Assembly (NCBI GenBank): GCA_964423545.1
Contig: CAYRFV010000122.1
Coordinates: forward strand, 1-15,334
Length of the DNA: 15,334 bases
From: JALOOE01 sp964423545
Lineage (GTDB): Bacteria; Chloroflexota; Anaerolineae; CG2-30-64-16
Reading direction: 5' to 3'
Shown here piece by piece: positions 14,789 through 15,334 of the stretch; within the stretch, counting starts at the first letter, position 1, and every line of letters begins with the position of its first letter. The notes beneath the pieces were generated by a model, which was not told the DNA's origin, ran no database searches, and was given only the letters and a program-made list of their open reading frames with translations. Both the position numbers and the translations under genes were made by a program.

Positions 14789-15334
14789 CTACCCGCGCCG
14801 GCTCGCGTAGTGCCGGGCGACCTTCGCCAATGCCCCCCCGATATCCTGCACGTCGCCGTCAGTGAGGCCCTCGTTCCAGCTCATCACGAACGTCTCCCTG
14901 AGGAACCGCAGCGCGCCGGGATACTCCTTGGGGTCGTAGGTGATACCCGGGCGAGCCTGGGGCAGCGTCCATGGGATGCCCGAGGCGCCGAACGTCTTGC
15001 GGTCACGAATGACGTCATACTCGAAGACGGGGTTCGGGATGTAGCCGAGCCAGAACGGGAGTCCTTCGGCTTTGATGGCCTGGCCGAAGCGCTGAGGGGA
15101 CACCCCCAGTCGCTCCGGGTCGATGGAGAACGGGAACATCCACCAGGCGTGTTCGACGCCCGGCGCAATGTACGGGGGGACCAGGCCGGGGATGGCGGCG
15201 ACCAGCGCTTGCAAGATGCCCGCCGTGCGCCGTCGCTGCGCGACGATGCCCGGCAGCTTGCCCACCTGCGCCAGACCCACCGCCCCCTGGAGCTCGGTCA
15301 TGCGATAGTTCATACCGAGGAAGAGATGGCCGCG
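14789..15334 (-). CDS. DegT/DnrJ/EryC1/StrS-family aminotransferase, C-terminal part
   Basis: The frame is open to the right edge (RGHLFLG precedes the ATG at 15313), so only the last ~181 residues are seen. GMNYRMTELQGAVGLAQVGKL is the hallmark helix of the DegT/StrS group of PLP-dependent sugar aminotransferases. The HAWWMFPFSIDPERLG and PFWLGYIPNPVF segments and the final TDGDVQDIGGALAKVARHY helix also fit. The PLP-binding lysine lies upstream, outside the window, so activity cannot be judged. Family members transaminate keto-sugars for deoxy-amino-sugar, surface-glycan or antibiotic pathways; related dehydratases also exist. The downstream DUF5107 gene suggests a sugar-related locus. Confidence 0.88.
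   Translation of the reverse strand, partial: RGHLFLGMNYRMTELQGAVGLAQVGKLPGIVAQRRRTAGILQALVAAIPGLVPPYIAPGVEHAWWMFPFSIDPERLGVSPQRFGQAIKAEGLPFWLGYIPNPVFEYDVIRDRKTFGASGIPWTLPQARPGITYDPKEYPGALRFLRETFVMSWNEGLTDGDVQDIGGALAKVARHYASRRG

Overview
The window is high-GC bacterial chromosome with no phage, transposase, tRNA or rRNA signal. The gene families point to a member of the Chloroflexota, probably an uncultured or MAG-derived lineage. They include a UMF1-type MFS permease, a DUF5107-TPR protein, Thr/Ala/Pro-rich surface proteins with Ig-like and Gmad2 domains, and a PII-like protein next to a CPA2 antiporter. This placement rests on gene content and style only and is moderate in confidence.

Layout: (1) positions 1-2513 (+) hold the 3' part of a gene for a large secreted or surface protein with seven Ig-like repeats joined by Ala/Thr/Pro linkers. 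A near-perfect intrinsic terminator closes it (2533-2567). (2) From 7198 down to 2594 a minus-strand set encodes a phytanoyl-CoA-dioxygenase-family enzyme, a UMF1 MFS permease, a GNAT acetyltransferase, a class I methyltransferase and a 5'-truncated remnant of a second methyltransferase. The last genes are tightly coupled (GTGA overlap, then a 4-nt gap). Hydroxylase, acetyltransferase, methyltransferase and permease together look like a small-molecule tailoring and transport operon, but the substrate cannot be read from sequence. (3) Positions 7199-7393 are a divergent intergenic region with a very good minus-strand promoter and an offset plus-strand promoter, so the two transcripts should overlap at their 5' ends. 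(4) Positions 7394-8755 (+) encode an M20 metallopeptidase/deacylase. It is followed by an imperfect 36-bp direct repeat with a 66-bp period.

(5) The most interesting unit is a three-gene plus-strand operon at 8948-12679, driven by a predicted promoter at 8877-8905. It encodes a probable lipoprotein (Thr-rich stalk, two copies of a domain with a Cys-Cys motif, two Gmad2 domains), a CPA2 cation:proton antiporter without any cytosolic RCK domain, and a small PII-like protein. The gaps are only 10 and 11 nt. The arrangement suggests an ion antiporter with an exported partner and a separate PII-like regulator.

(6) The right end is minus-strand: a DUF5107-TPR protein (12703-14724), preceded by the C-terminal part of a DegT/DnrJ/EryC1/StrS-family aminotransferase that runs off the window edge. 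This pair suggests sugar or glycan metabolism.

No stretch over 300 bases lacks a gene. Several annotated starts are set inside longer open frames on ribosome-binding-site and promoter evidence, and this is stated entry by entry.
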